A DNA stretch of 64,000 bases from positions 1-64,000 of the forward strand of contig JAANBB010000036.1 of the NCBI GenBank assembly GCA_014621425.1, written 5' to 3'. Each line of letters begins with the position of its first letter. The stretch's first letter is position 1. The position numbers and the translations under genes are program-made. The notes under the pieces are model-generated. The model saw only the letters and a list, made by a program, of their open reading frames with translations. It ran no database searches and was not told where the DNA came from. The DNA is from Cylindrodendrum hubeiense. Its lineage: Eukaryota > Ascomycota > Sordariomycetes > Hypocreales > Nectriaceae. Positions 1-12,174 of the stretch are shown here, piece by piece.

Positions 1-251
1 CGGGAGCTGAGTTAGACGAGCCGGTAGCGGTGCGAAGGGGCCCGGAGAGCGACGATTCGGCGGGGAGGGAGTTGTGGATGGTGTCGAAGACGGCGTCGTC
101 AATCACGCCCTTTTCGAGGAGGTTCTCGAGTTCCTATGCTGCTGTCAGCACGCTGGTTTGGAAGGTGTCAGGGGTACAGGAGGCGACTCACATTCTTGAT
201 GTTGCGAAGGGACCGGTTAACCTCGATGATGGTCTGGCGGTCGGCGGTCAT
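1..251 (-). CDS. LSB1/PIN3-like SH3-domain protein, 5' part only
   Basis: Exons 251-192 and 133-1, with a 58-bp intron (GTGAGT...TAG) between them; the gene runs off the left edge. The start at 251 gives MTADRQTIIEVNRSLRNIKN, then ELENLLEKGVIDDAVFDTI and NSLPAESSL. This helical N-terminus resembles what I remember of fungal Las17-binding proteins (LSB1/PIN3). Those proteins carry a C-terminal SH3 domain that binds the WASP homologue and tunes Arp2/3 actin assembly at endocytic sites. The SH3 domain itself would lie outside the window, so the assignment rests on about 64 residues. An in-frame upstream ATG at 365 exists but would add a low-complexity extension. Family identity is from recognition and was not searched. 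Confidence 0.75.
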
Positions 252-783
252 GGTTGCGGTTGGTGCCTGAAGATGGGCTACTGGTGCGGTGTTTGGTAGG
301 AGAAGAAGATGAGTTCTGAGTCGACTTCTGCCTCGGGATGGGGAGGATGGAATCTGAAACCGCAACGGGGTCGGGATAGATTAATGGCGGCAGCAGGATG
401 TGTTGGTTGAGAGAAAGCCAGGTTCAGGTTGTTTGTACCAACAATGTCAGGCTACCTCTTTTTCCAAGCCTCCCTCTGAGGCCCTAAATCGGGATCGTTT
501 GAGGCGGTGCAGCCGCGTGGAACCATCCTGTGCCCCGCCTGCCGTAGTTCCGATGCAAACACCCAGCCAATTACGGCGCCGCCTGCTCGTATTGGAGCCC
601 CAACGCCAGGAACCACGTCGATCGTCACGAGCAAATGGCTGATTGTAAGATTCATTTATTTAACCGATGAAGGCCTATGGGGGAATTTCCCGTCGCACTC
701 GATCCCTGTAGGAACTCCTCTATGGTTGATTGACTTTGTTCATACTGGTTTAACTTCTAAGGTACCTTTGGTGATATTCACTT
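252..783. other. intergenic stretch
   Basis: This holds the 5' flank of the LSB1-like gene and the 3' flank of the 2-methylcitrate dehydratase gene, both on the minus strand. Short open frames here have no recognisable product, and I see no repeat or RNA gene. Confidence 0.5.
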
Positions 784-2569
784 TTACACAAACTTGCTCG
801 ACTCGACAGTGTACAGGTCGACGTACTCATCCACCGTCATAGCCTCAAGCCTCTTGGGGTCCAGACCCAACTCAACCAGCTCCTTCACGCGGGCCTCGGG
901 GTAGTGAGGGCCCAGGTGGCGCTTGTACTTCTCCAGGATAACGGGCTTGGCCTCCTCGCGGCGGAGACGGTGGCCCAGAGGAGCCTCGACGACAACCTCC
1001 TCCAGGACGGTGCCGTCGTTGAGCTCGACGGTCAGCGCGTTGGAGATGGTGCGCAGGCTGGGGTCGTGGTAGTCCTTGGTGAACTGGGGGTCCTCGACAC
1101 ACTTGATCTTCTGGCGCAGCGACTCGACCAGGGGCGAGGTGGCAGCCTCACCTCCATCAGTGTAGTCGGTGGCCTGGAGGCGGCCGAAGACGAGCATGGT
1201 GGCGGCCATGTACTGGATGCAGTGGTCACGGTCGGCAAAGTTGTCCATGGGCTTGAACTGCTTGTCGATGATACGGATGCAAGCCTCGTGGGTTCGGCAG
1301 GTGATGGCCTTGATGTCGGCCGCAGACTTGCCCTGGGCCTTGAGGATGTGGTGGATCTTCTCCGAGGCCTCGACGGCGGTCTGGGAGTGGAACTCGGCAG
1401 GGTAAGAGACCTTGAAGAGAACGTTCTCCATGACGTAGCTACCGTAGGGGCGCTGGAACTCAAACTTCTTGCCCTTGAAGAGGACATCGTAGAAACCCCA
1501 GACGGGGGCGGACAGGACAGTGGGGACACCCTCCTCACCCTTCATGACCTTGAGAGCCAGGTTGACGGCGCGCTGGCAAGCGTCACCGGCAGCCCATGAC
1601 TTTCGGGACATGGTGTTGGGGGTGTGGCGGTAGGTTCGCAGGCTCTGGCCATCGACCCAAGCCTGGGTGACGGCGTCGGCGATCTGCTTCTCGCTGAGGC
1701 CGAGCATCTTGGAGACGACGGCGGTAGAAGCGACCTTAACGAGGACGACATGGTCGAGTCCGACCTTGTTGTATGAGTTGAGGAGAGCCAAGCAACCCTG
1801 GATCTCATGGGCCTTGATCAGGCCCTCGAGGATGTCCTTGACGGTGAAGATCTTGCCACCAGCGAGGTTGCCGCCGGCCTTGTTGGTGCGGTTGACCCAA
1901 TCGGCGACTGCGAGGATGGCACCCAGGTTGTCTGAGGGATGACCCCACTCGGCAGCCAGCCAGCAGTCATTGAAGTCGAGCCATCGGATCATGGCACCAA
2001 TGTTGAAGGCGGCGTTGACGGGATCCAGCTGGAAGGGCGTTCCAGGGACCTTGGGGCCGTTGGGGACGATAGTGCCCGGGACGATGGGGCCCAGGAGCTT
2101 AGAGCACTCCTTGAACTTGAGGCCCTCAAGGCCGCAGCCGAGGGTGTCCATGAGAATCCATCGAGCAGTGTCAAACTGTTAAAGGAGTGGTGGTCAGCTT
2201 GTGAATGTCTTCCAAACGGGCGGGGGTGGATCGTGGCGGGGTAGCAGAGCTTCACAGCTCGCGGGGCATTTTTTGCAGGGCGCGGGGGACACTCACAGCA
2301 AGCTCGGAGTCAATGGTCTTGTTGGCGACGTAGTCGGCAATATCCTTGATCTCGGGATCGTATTCGCGGGCCTGGGACGACATGACGGGCGCTCCTGATG
2401 ATCGGATTGTAGATGTTGAGAAGGCACTGTAAGAAGCGGGAGTCGCTGAGCGTGCGCCGATGGAGGCCGAGCCTGAGCGGGCCACAAGGGGCGCGGCGAC
2501 ACGAATGCCCCGGGGCTGGATGCGCAACTGCTTGGTGGCCGTCCGGAGACCCCTGGTGACGGCAGACAT
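784..2569 (-). CDS. prpD: 2-methylcitrate dehydratase, mitochondrial (MmgE/PrpD family)
   Basis: Exon 1 is 2569-2297 and exon 2 is 2175-784, with a 121-bp intron (GTGAGT...CAG, phase 0); the product is 554 aa. The first 60 or so residues are rich in Arg, Ser and Ala with almost no acidic residues, as in a mitochondrial presequence. The mature part begins near YDPEIKDIADYVANKTIDSELA and continues into FDTARWILMDTLGCGLEG and WLDFNDCWLAAEWGHPSDN, which are typical of the MmgE/PrpD fold. Family knowledge: the enzyme dehydrates 2-methylcitrate to 2-methylaconitate in the methylcitrate cycle, which removes toxic propionyl-CoA from odd-chain fatty acids and branched amino acids. No other methylcitrate-cycle gene is visible nearby. 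Length is slightly above bacterial PrpD because of the presequence. The open frame on the opposite strand is a shadow. Confidence 0.92.
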
Positions 2570-4146
2570 GGCTCGTTTTATTGGGACACGAGATAGAAGC
2601 GATTGTCTCCTCTACGCCCGTGACAGATGATTGCGGGAATGGAGGACGAGGAAACGAGGGTATCACGGTGTTCGAACAAAATAATCCATTGGAATGCTGC
2701 TTCTGGGCGAGATTGTATTTATTGCGCTCGGCTGTAGGGGAAATGCTTTGCCGTGGCTTACCGCGAAGCTACCCTCGGCTAGCCGCCGGTCCCCAGCAAA
2801 ATCGCAGCCGCCCATCATTTACAACCGTGAGGAATTGGAATGTGAGATTGGCTCGGCCCTTTGCGGTGGGTTGTGGCAATGGGGTAAAGTGGCCTTGTTC
2901 GGGTTGAGGTGAGGGGAAGGGGGAAAGATCCCCGACCGGGAGCCAATAGATTGGAGCACGACCGATGTCGCTGCGCGAGGCTGTACAATGCCCTTGCTAT
3001 CAGGACACGGCGACTTTACCGAAAAGGTGCCGTGCCTCGTGGGGGAAGGAGGGGAGGAGGGGATGAAGGGGAACGGGGGAACATGGCATGATGCAACGCT
3101 GAATACGATAGATAAGTTGTCGCTCTCATTTCCGATTCCCTACTTGGCCACGTTCTGTTCCACGCTCTGTTCCACGCTGAGAAAAAAATGACTGAAATAT
3201 CTTCACGCCAGTCGCGTGCCAATGGTTCCTCTCTAGTCCAGCAATCGGATGCCCTGTCGGTACTGCCCATCGTATCTACTTTGGGCCTTGGTTAGCACAC
3301 CCTCACAGAGAGCTGTCAGCCGTTGGGGGACCTTGGGGTTGGCAAAGAGTTCGAACCGAGGTAATGGGCCCTGCTGGTCTAGACGGTCGCCCATGCACCT
3401 CGTCCCCATGCGAATGTCCTTCTAGAAGGACCAAGCGTCGTAGATCTGGTTCATGATTGACATGTAACTTTGCTGGCCCTGTGCTGGACACGTTTTGGGC
3501 GCCATAACTGTGCCCGTATCATCAATTGAAGCCAGACGGACCTGTCAGCTTCACCACATTAAAGTTGGAAGCGAGGCCAGTTCCATGGGTTCTACCCCAG
3601 GTTCCCCTCGTTCAGAATGGATCCCCCACCGCCTGCGTGGGCCTAAAGCCGATCGAAGACCCCGGAATCTGGGGCCCGCTCCTCCGCCCCCGAGGTCGTC
3701 GGCACAAGCATGGCTCGTCGCTATCTCTCCCTAATGCTCGGAGGAGATGGCCGGACATACGAACGCTCAACCGACCTCCGATGGGAATTCCCAGTCCTGA
3801 GTCAGTCATTAACCGTATCAGGGATTCATCAGATGAGTCGGGCTGTATTGTGTGCGTGGGTGGCGTGATAGGAAACCCTCGGGACACTCGACGCGGCCGA
3901 CCCGGTTCTCACTGTGGGCATGACGAGACGAGACGGGCTCTAGAGACACGAAAGAATAAATTCCGGTGGGTACCTACCCATCAAGGAATGTCGGTAAAGG
4001 CTAAATAGTCTACTGATACTTTCCCCAACTTCAGATGCATCTCCCACAGGAATTCCAGGAACCCCCAACCAAAAACCAAATCTGAATCAGGCGCTGGGTC
4101 CGGGGGCCGCGCGCGAGCTTCACCATCTACCCGCCTGGCAGACACA

Positions 4147-4158
4147 GTTGACGTCAAC
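4147..4158. promoter_or_regulatory. palindromic CRE/bZIP-type site GTTGACGTCAAC
   Basis: A perfect 12-bp palindrome contains TGACGTCA, the classic site for CREB/ATF-type bZIP factors. It lies about 1.6 kb upstream of prpD and 4.2 kb upstream of CRY-DASH, so its target is unknown. One site of this length can also occur by chance. Confidence 0.3.
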
Positions 4159-7041
4159 CGACAGGAATAAAGGAACTCGCGCAGGTCAATGCATCCATCT
4201 ACAATAAATCAAGAATTTGTGAGACAACTTCGTCATATCCGTGCGCCGTGGAAGAACATCCTCAGCTCTACTTGTTGAGGCTTGTCTCGCACGCCAAGAG
4301 TTTTCTGATGTGTGTAATCAGGAGCGATCATTAGTATAGGGATGTTGCTAGCACATCGGCTCCAAGGACTCTGGATCGAAGCCCTCCTTTCATGGTTATC
4401 GTTCGAGTTGGCCTGGTTTGCTTTTGCAGGGTTCTAATGGTGTTAGTCTGGTGAGCTTGCCAACCAATAAACCAAGACAGGTCCAGACTAGTTTTTACGA
4501 GCATCCTGATCACCAAGGCTTTCAACCAAGCTAGGGCGCTGAGATCTAGTGGTCATTGCTTTTCATCGATGGCCTGCGATCAAAAAGCCTAGTGTATTAT
4601 CTGATGATCGTGCCCGCCATACTTAATCGACCACCGGCTGAAGTTGTCTAGGGTAGGGCTGTGCTAGTCTCGTAGCGGAGGGTACCTGGCGAGGTGAGAT
4701 GTGGGAAGACGTGGGAAATTGGCGGGGGGTTCCATGACAAGTTGCGTCTAGACTCCAGCTGTCATCGCAGGGCGATAATGATGGTGACCACTTCCAATGA
4801 ATTGCCTGCGATGCCGCACATAGACGAGAAAAATTGAAATCGTGAAGTCGCGTCAGCTGCCGTGGCCCGCGAGATCGAGCTGTGGGGTAGGTTAGGGTGC
4901 GAGGCTGTCGTAGTCAGGGCCGAAGCAATCCCAATAGGCTGGACTAATAAGCCCAGTATGCTCAAGGAAAACGGTCGATGACATCTTTGTCTGCCATCTT
5001 GAAAGATGGAGTAGGGAAGAGGCCCGTCCATCTTGGTGATCTCCCGGGATCTCTCTCTTAGCCTCACTTTCAGACCAGGCAGATTCTTCGGGATTGGTTC
5101 TAGCTGCTGTAGGCCACCCAACCAGAGCGCCAGGATACGTCAAATCAGATGGTTGCAAGACTAAAGCTATTTTGGGCAATACATGTAATGATGACGATAG
5201 TTGGCGTCGTCTGGTCGGGTATTATTGGTGCCGTGCTAACTCTGCGATAGGTGGAAGGGCATGCACGAGTGTCATCCTGTTTAGACTCCCGCACAAGGCC
5301 ACCGACCGTCGGCATCGGGCTCCAGCCCCGACCGAGATCGCAAGTGGGATTGCAGTGATTCTAGGGACCAGGGCCCTTTGAAGGAGGGTCAAAAGTGCTT
5401 CCCATCCCATGTCTTGAGAAGTGACAGAGTCCACGGTTTGTCTGAATGTGGACACTGTGGCGTTTCATGGTGTCTTGTGGGAGGTCATCGCCGTCATCCT
5501 GATGACTTCAATTTCATACATCTTGGAACCTATCACATTTGATCGACCAATGAGATAGTCGCGGTGCGAGGCCTCATGGGTTGAGAACAAAGGGCTTTGT
5601 ACCGTTGGCAACGCGGGGAGAGGGGGGTTGTGATTTGTGCATACGGTGTGTTTGAATGGAACTACAGATTCGAGGTGCGATGCAAGAGACGATAAGTCCT
5701 CCCTCGGAGACTGGACGCAAAGAAGCGGCCTTTTGTTGAGACACGCAGACAAAGGAGAAAAGAGGGAAGGGAGGAGGAAGTACGGTAAGCATCAGGGTGG
5801 GAACAATGACGAAATGGCTCCCCGAGTCCTCTCGAGTCCCTTCCGCGCCATCCACACTCGCTCAGTTGTCTCCCCACGTTTCTTGTGTTTTGTCCGGTGT
5901 GGGGACTGTGTGTGAGGACAACACAATTCTGGAGGCGGCCGGAGCCGGGCCGGCACGAGTCCAGGTGGGCTAGTGGCAGCAAGGGGGTGCTCTGGCAGTC
6001 CGTGGCAGACTCCAATCCAGCTCCCCGATTGTGGCATGGCGAGATGATGCATGGCGGTTGGGCTTGATGGCTCCGATCGCAGAGAAGCAGCGTGTTGATC
6101 CAACATCGACTTCGCCGCATTCATCGTAGGGCTAGACGCTTCGTGCTGAGCTCGCCGTGTTGAACGGTGGAGACGGACTGGACCCCTAAGCTCCAGGTGG
6201 TCTAGCTCGTGGATGCCGGTCATGTAAAATGCTAAAGCGGGTGGTGCGAAGTGGTGCGTGCAGGTCCAAGTGCCGCGATCGCGGGTCGATGGCCGCGTGC
6301 CTGCACCCTACGTGCAGATCTGGGTGAGGCGTGTCTCTGGCAGCCGCCGCCGCTGGGCTGAATGAATTGCGCTTCACTGGGGCGGGACGGCCGCGGCTGC
6401 AGTGTCGCTGTGGATCGCTGTGGACGCCCTGAACGCCCTGGGCCCTTCCGGGCCCTGGCCTGGCCGTCGGCGCCCCGTACTGGACCGCCGTGGACCGCCA
6501 TGGACGTTGTGGTGTCTTTGTGAGTCGCCAGGTTTCATCAAAGGGCGGACGGAGGTGCAAAACGTGTTCCCCGCCTGTCCAGGTGCAGTCGGGTGCAGTC
6601 CAGAGTGCCAGTGTAGCAACGCCCAACGGTCCACGCAATGGCCCGGCCACGGGCAATGTCGATACCCGTTGCCTTGCATCACATCGTCCATCTGGAAGTT
6701 GTGTGACGCCGATCGAGGGCCCCTGACTAGGGAAATAGGTTGTAAGGGTGGACCGCCTGTAACGGGAGAAAGGTGAGGCGACATGCCTCTGGTGATGGAT
6801 ACCCGATTATGGAGCTCCATTGCATAGCACTATGACGCTCACAGTCATGGTTAGGACGACGGCGAGGCAGACGTCAGTACGACCCGGCCCGTCTCACAGG
6901 GGTGTCTTTGCAGTGAAACGACATGCATGGTCTTACGGGCTCGTGGGAAATGCAATGGGTGTCCGTAACGAACAACAACAAGGCTGTGGCAGAGGACGTA
7001 CCCATGCCTACCTCTCCTCTCAAGTCGGCTCTGTGGGTATG

Positions 7042-7067
7042 TCGTTCGTCCCCTTCGTTCGTCCCCT
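7042..7067. repeat. perfect tandem duplication, 2 x 13 bp
   Basis: The unit TCGTTCGTCCCCT is repeated twice head to tail. It is one of several short perfect duplications scattered through the non-coding DNA of this window. Confidence 0.85.
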
Positions 7068-8323
7068 CACATCCATCGCCTCGGGACGGCGGCTGCATCC
7101 CATCTCACTTGCGGCCCACCGATTCTCGATAATGGGCGCCCCCCTCGAACAGCCAAAAAAGCCCACCCCTGCAACGCTCCTGCCCTGGTCTGGTCTGGGC
7201 TGCTGCTTTCTAGCTGGGCAGGGGCGTGGCGCATACCGGGTTCCTTCCCTTCCTCTGACCCTGACCCCTGCAAGCTAAACCTCGCATTGTTGGTCCGATC
7301 CCCAGGCATGGTGTGGTGTCGTGAGCATCGTGGGCATCGTCCCTCGATCACGAACCACAAACATCACCATGGCGCTGTTTCTTGAGGCACGCCTGCCTTC
7401 GCACTGCAAAATGTCGACGCCTCATGTCTTTTCTCTGCCGGCTCCTTTCTGTTTTCACCAACTTCACCCTCGCCACCAATTCAGTTCAGCCGTCATTAAC
7501 GCTATCTGTGGGCAGGCTGTCTTGCCCGGCATCTCCACGCGAGCGTATAAGCGCACCGCCGTCCTCGTCTTTTTTCTGGGGATTTCTCTGCCTGCCAGTG
7601 CTTGCTCGAGAACACCTCCTCGCCACCTCGACCCTAAACCTCCCTGTAAGCGCAGCACTGCGGATATACCGTTCGTCAACATCCTGCATACAGCCGTGGT
7701 TCATCAGCGCCATCGAGACACCCATTGTCTCTCCTGCTCACTCCTCAAGACGCAGGCGTGAGAGACGAGGCGTCCCAAAGGCCTGGACTCAACACCTTGG
7801 ATTCTTCTTCATCGCCATATCCACCCCAGGGGCCTTGATACGTTGCGCTAGCCTCCTGGAACCCGTCGGAACGACGGCAATACCGTATCTCAGCTCGTCC
7901 AGATCTCTGCGTCCGTGCTAGGAACTGCTGCAGACGCTAGATCCAAGATCCATCTTGCCCGCAGTATCCCACATCCCCTACAAGACTACAACACCGGACA
8001 GATTAACCTGCGGCCTGGCAACCCGGACCCTGACCCGACCCACTGTCCCAATATCCCCGAGCCCTCCTCAGCGCCCACCCCGCGTCCAACGAGGCTCTCC
8101 TGTGGCTCTCTTGTGGCCCTCATCCTGCCTCTAGTCGATTCCAACGCAGAGTCTGGCACCCTAATCCCAAGGCCCCTGCTCAGAAACCAGACCGCTCCAG
8201 CCCAGGCTTAATTAGCCCGCCCCAACCCTTCACTCCCGGCTCCTTTAGTCACGATATCCTTCCCTTCTTCAGGCCCGGACGGCCCCATCAGCCGTTAAAT
8301 CCAGAGGATAGTCCTACTTAACC

Positions 8324-10629
8324 ATGTCTAGAGGCAAGCTTTTAGTCTACCTCGTCCGCCGCGACCTCAGAGTTGCAGACAACCCCATCCTCCACCATCT
8401 AGCCACCGCGGACCATGGCTTCTCTCACCTTCTCCCCGTGTTTGTTCTCCCGCCCCACCAGATTGAAGTCTCAGGCTTTCTCGCCGAGAATGAAGAGTCT
8501 CCGTACCCTCCAGCCTTGAGCAAGGTCGGCAAGTTCTGGAGATGTGGCCCAAACCGAGCCAAGTTCCTTGCCGAGTCGATCTGGGACATGAAGAAGTCCC
8601 TGGAGACTTTGGAAAGTGGGCTTGTGGTTAGGGTTGGAAGCTTCGACGATGTTGTGACGAGCATTATCGATTCTCTCAAGGACTCAAGTCGCTCTATCGA
8701 CGCGGTGTGGATGACGGAAGAAAAGTCTTTCGAGGAGGAGGAAGATCAAAAGGCCGTCTCCAACGTCTGCACCCTCAACCGCATCGACTTCAAGTTGTGG
8801 GCAGACGAAAAATACTTCATTGACGAGTGAGCCTCCAACACTCCTATTTTAACTAACCATCAACTAATTGTTACCCAAGCCATGATACGGGGTTGAAGCA
8901 CCCCCAAGACCTTCCAGATATTTTCACAACCTATCGCAAAACTCAAGAGCCTCTCCTTAAACGGCCACGGCCCTCACTGCCCTGTCCTAAGGCTACGTCT
9001 TTACCTGCTTTCCCGCCTTTGACCTGGGCACCCCCCCAAAAGTCGCCATTCGTGGCACCCAACACCTATGACGACTTCGAGTATCGGCTTCTACAACCTG
9101 TCGAAAACATGTTGGCCAAGCCACCAGTCTACCCCCATGATGCCCGGTCTTCCCACCCTTTCCTAGGAGGCGAGAGCAATGGGTGGTCCCGACTTTTCCA
9201 TTTGGTTAAAAATGGTGGCATGGCACAATACCAGGACACACGCAACGGCCTCATCGGCCTAGACTTTAGTACGAAGCTCTCGGGCTACCTGGCACTGGGT
9301 TGCGTCACAGCACGCCAAATTCACGCCGAGTTGGTCAAACTAGAGAATGGCCTGGAGCCAGCCTATGGCAAATCCCTGGGTTTTGGCATGGGCGAAAACG
9401 AAGGGACCAAGGCTGTCCGGTTCGAGCTTTTGTGGAGAGATTACATGCGCCTCTGTACCATGAAGTTTGGCTACCGACTGTTCCGACTCTCAGGCTTCAA
9501 GGGAGAACAGAAAGAATCGGCCAATGCAGAAGGGAAGTACGACAAGAAATGGAAGTCTGCAGATGACAAGGTGGCGGCAGAGGGCCAAGACCCTCCACCC
9601 GAGCAGATAAAAAACATTCTCGATCGATTTCTCGAAGGAAATACCGGCATGGGCCTCATCGATGCCTCTCAGCGAGAGTTATACCACACCGGTTATACAT
9701 CCAACCGAGCGCGACAGAATGTCGCGAGCTTCTTCTCCAAGCATCTCGGCATTGATTGGCGCTATGGAGCGGAGTGGTATGAAGCCATGCTCATCGACTA
9801 CGATGTCTCGTCCAATTGGGCAAATTGGCAATACGTGTCCGGAGTAGGCAACGACCCCCGAGGAGATGCCCGTATCTTCAACCCAGTCAAGCAAGCTTTC
9901 GACTACGACAACAATGGAGAGTTCGTGCGTGCTTGGGTCCCCGAAGTTAAACACCTAGAGAAACTGGAGAACGTATTCCAGGCTTGGACCGCTGATGAAG
10001 AGGATCTGGTGAAATTCGGACTCACAGATGATTTGATGGTTACCGATCCCGTCCACAAGATTGAGTTCATGGTTGATCGTAAACCCCGTGGCCCTCGCAG
10101 GCCATATCGCTGGAAGCGAGGCCCAGGGCGTGGTTCTCGTCGCGGCGGGTCGTCTGCGCCTGCAGACCATGGTGATGGTGCTGAGGAGGATCACAGCTCC
10201 CCTATTCCCACCGATGGCGAGGGGCAGTATTACAGTAACGACTCCATGTATGCCCCTGTCCATGGAGGTCCGACACCACGTGGTAGCTGGGCTCCGCGAG
10301 GCAGAGTAGGGGGCTCATGGAGAGGCAATGCACGAGGCGGAATGGTGGCTGGTAGGGGAGCCGCTTGGGGGTTCTCGCCACCTCCATATATCCCACCACC
10401 ACGCCAGTTTGTTCACCCTCACCCTCAACTTCATCCCCAACCTCAATCTCACCCTCACATTCACTCTCACCCTCATCCTAATGCTCAGCCTCATCCCTCC
10501 TTCATCCAGCCAGGATACCCTCCACCTTCGTACTCCTCACCCTCCTACCCTTCAACTACGTACGTTTCGCCCTCGTACGCTTCCCCTTCGTACCCCCACC
10601 ATCTTGCACACCTAGGCCCCCCCGCTTAG
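8324..10629 (+). CDS. cry: cryptochrome DASH with RGG and His/Pro-rich tail
   Basis: Exon 1 is 8324-8826 and exon 2 is 8880-10629, with a 53-bp intron (phase 2); the product is 750 aa. The N-terminal photolyase alpha/beta domain starts at LLVYLVRRDLRVADNP and carries the cluster that binds the antenna cofactor. The FAD-binding helical domain follows, with GCVTARQIHAEL, LLWRDYMR, TGYTSNRARQNVASFF and NWANWQYVSGVGNDPRGD. Family knowledge: CRY-DASH proteins bind FAD and a folate antenna, repair cyclobutane dimers in single-stranded DNA and modulate light responses. After about residue 560 comes a low-complexity tail: an Arg/Gly-rich segment (RRPYRWKRGPGRGSRRGG), a second RG region, a His-Pro repeat run and SPSY/SPSYPS repeats. 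RGG-type tails are known for fungal CRY-DASH; the long His-Pro run is more unusual. The upstream region is pyrimidine-rich. Regulation by light is expected from the family but no element was confirmed. Confidence 0.95.
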
Positions 10630-12174
10630 CAGGCAGGGATACTCACGCCATCAGCGGCTTGTGTAGAATGGATGTCTACCCCAGGAATGATCACAATCTC
10701 CCAGGGCGCGAATGTGTCAGGAGTCACGTCTTCCTTGAAATGGATGGCATACTAGAAGAGGTGGCTATCCGGTATCTACTAGTCCAGGACAGGGGTCCAG
10801 ACTAGGAGGTTAAATTTATGACGGTATTAAATTGGGTTGATTCTCCCAACTGTGGAATCTATTTTCTTTGTTTGCCTTTGCTTCTTTGCTTCTTCATTGT
10901 GGTTTCACTCTGTAAGATAGGATTAATGAAGGTTTCATCCTTAAGACCCAGAACGATTTGTCAAAGGATGATAGATTAATGCTATTGGAAAATTTGGCGG
11001 CGCTCTGAAATAACGATATTATTATAAATTCTTTCGTTAATTCCAATACATCTGTTTAATTTGACTCTATACTGGTTGAGCCCCGCCTCGGTGATCGGCT
11101 CAATCGGCGCCATTCCGTCCAATTACTGTCTACGCGCGACAAATTCTGTGTCACCTTCCAGATCTGCTCAGTACACCTCGCGCAGTTCATATCACGCAGT
11201 TCATATCACACAGTCCAGCAAGCTTTCGCGTCGAAGGTGGGTTATACAGGAGACAATCTGTCATCATGTATGATCCGCTGCTACAAGAAAGCCGATATCG
11301 AGGATTCTTACCAATCCGCATTGGTCTTGAGTATTTATTGGTTGGCTTGTGGTGTAAATACATTGCCACTTAGACCGGTTTCCTTCTCAGTGGATTGGTC
11401 AAGTTGAGGTTGACCCCGTGCTTATACCAACCAATGCCAGGCCCGTCCCAGCGACGGGAAGCCCCGGGGCGTGAGACATGTGATATCCCGGTGCATAGAC
11501 GGCGAGTATTTGGTACGCATGCTTTGAATAAGAGAAGACATAGAGTGGCGTTCCCACCAGCCTAATCCTTTGTTAACGACATGTACGAGGGTGTCCTGGT
11601 CACCTACTAGCCTCCCGTGGTGCTTTTTTGGGACAGAGGTTTGACTTATGAATAAAGAAAAGAAAGTAATCCAATGATCGACGCTTCTCATCGCCTCATA
11701 GTAATGTTCAAGGTATGAGCGACGAGGGCCGGCTCCCCGACTCCGTTGGATGGTCCACTTGCTCAGATATGCCTCAATCTAAGCCGAGTGAAGACGCCCT
11801 ATTTCTGAGGAAGGACAGTAATACCCAAGGATCATAAAGCTCGGCTGGTCGCTTGTATCAATCAAGTTCCCGAGTTAGGGAAGGCTCCTCTCCTAGCTCA
11901 GTGCGGGGTGAAGTTCCGGGGTTGCGGGGCATCGGGATGGAGTTATCCACACCTGGTGCACCTAGGGGCGGCACTGAAACTGTTTTCCGGGGTACGCTAG
12001 GATGGTGTCTAACGACCCAGTCACTCTGTGCCCATTTTAATGTTGGTTCCACGGGATCTCACGGTAGTTCGGCATTATCTGAAATAGTGTAGCTGAAGAA
12101 AAGCGAGGTTGGCTCGTGTCCAGCACTTCACCATTGACGCACTCTCATCATTCTTTCAGCCAAACTACTACAAC
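10630..12174. other. intergenic, AT-rich in part
   Basis: This is the 3' flank of CRY-DASH followed by an AT-rich stretch (about 10950-11060). A perfect 2 x 14 bp duplication lies at 11181-11208. The right end is the promoter region of the dehydrogenase gene. Open frames of 60-90 codons here look random. Confidence 0.5.
11181..11208. repeat. perfect tandem duplication, 2 x 14 bp
   Basis: The unit CGCAGTTCATATCA is repeated twice, directly followed by a partial third copy (CACAG). Confidence 0.9.

Larger units (their letters stand above)
2570..8323. other. long gene-poor region between prpD and CRY-DASH
   Basis: These 5.75 kb hold many unrelated open frames (up to 179 codons) but none with a recognisable protein. 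I could not assemble convincing exons on either strand. The right part (about 7370-8323) is pyrimidine-rich on the plus strand and is probably promoter and leader DNA of the CRY-DASH gene. Short perfect tandem duplications occur (3153-3179, 7042-7067), and there is a palindromic CRE-type site at 4147-4158. A non-coding RNA or a long leader with introns cannot be excluded. Confidence 0.5.

Noticed and set aside
904..1599. 231-codon open frame antisense to the 2-methylcitrate dehydratase
   Set aside because: Shadow of the real exon; composition is Gly/Val/Leu-rich without a fold.
12109..12174. Upstream ATG for the SDR gene
   Set aside because: It would add 22 residues before the cofactor-binding strand without any targeting signal; the Met at 12175 fits the family start.
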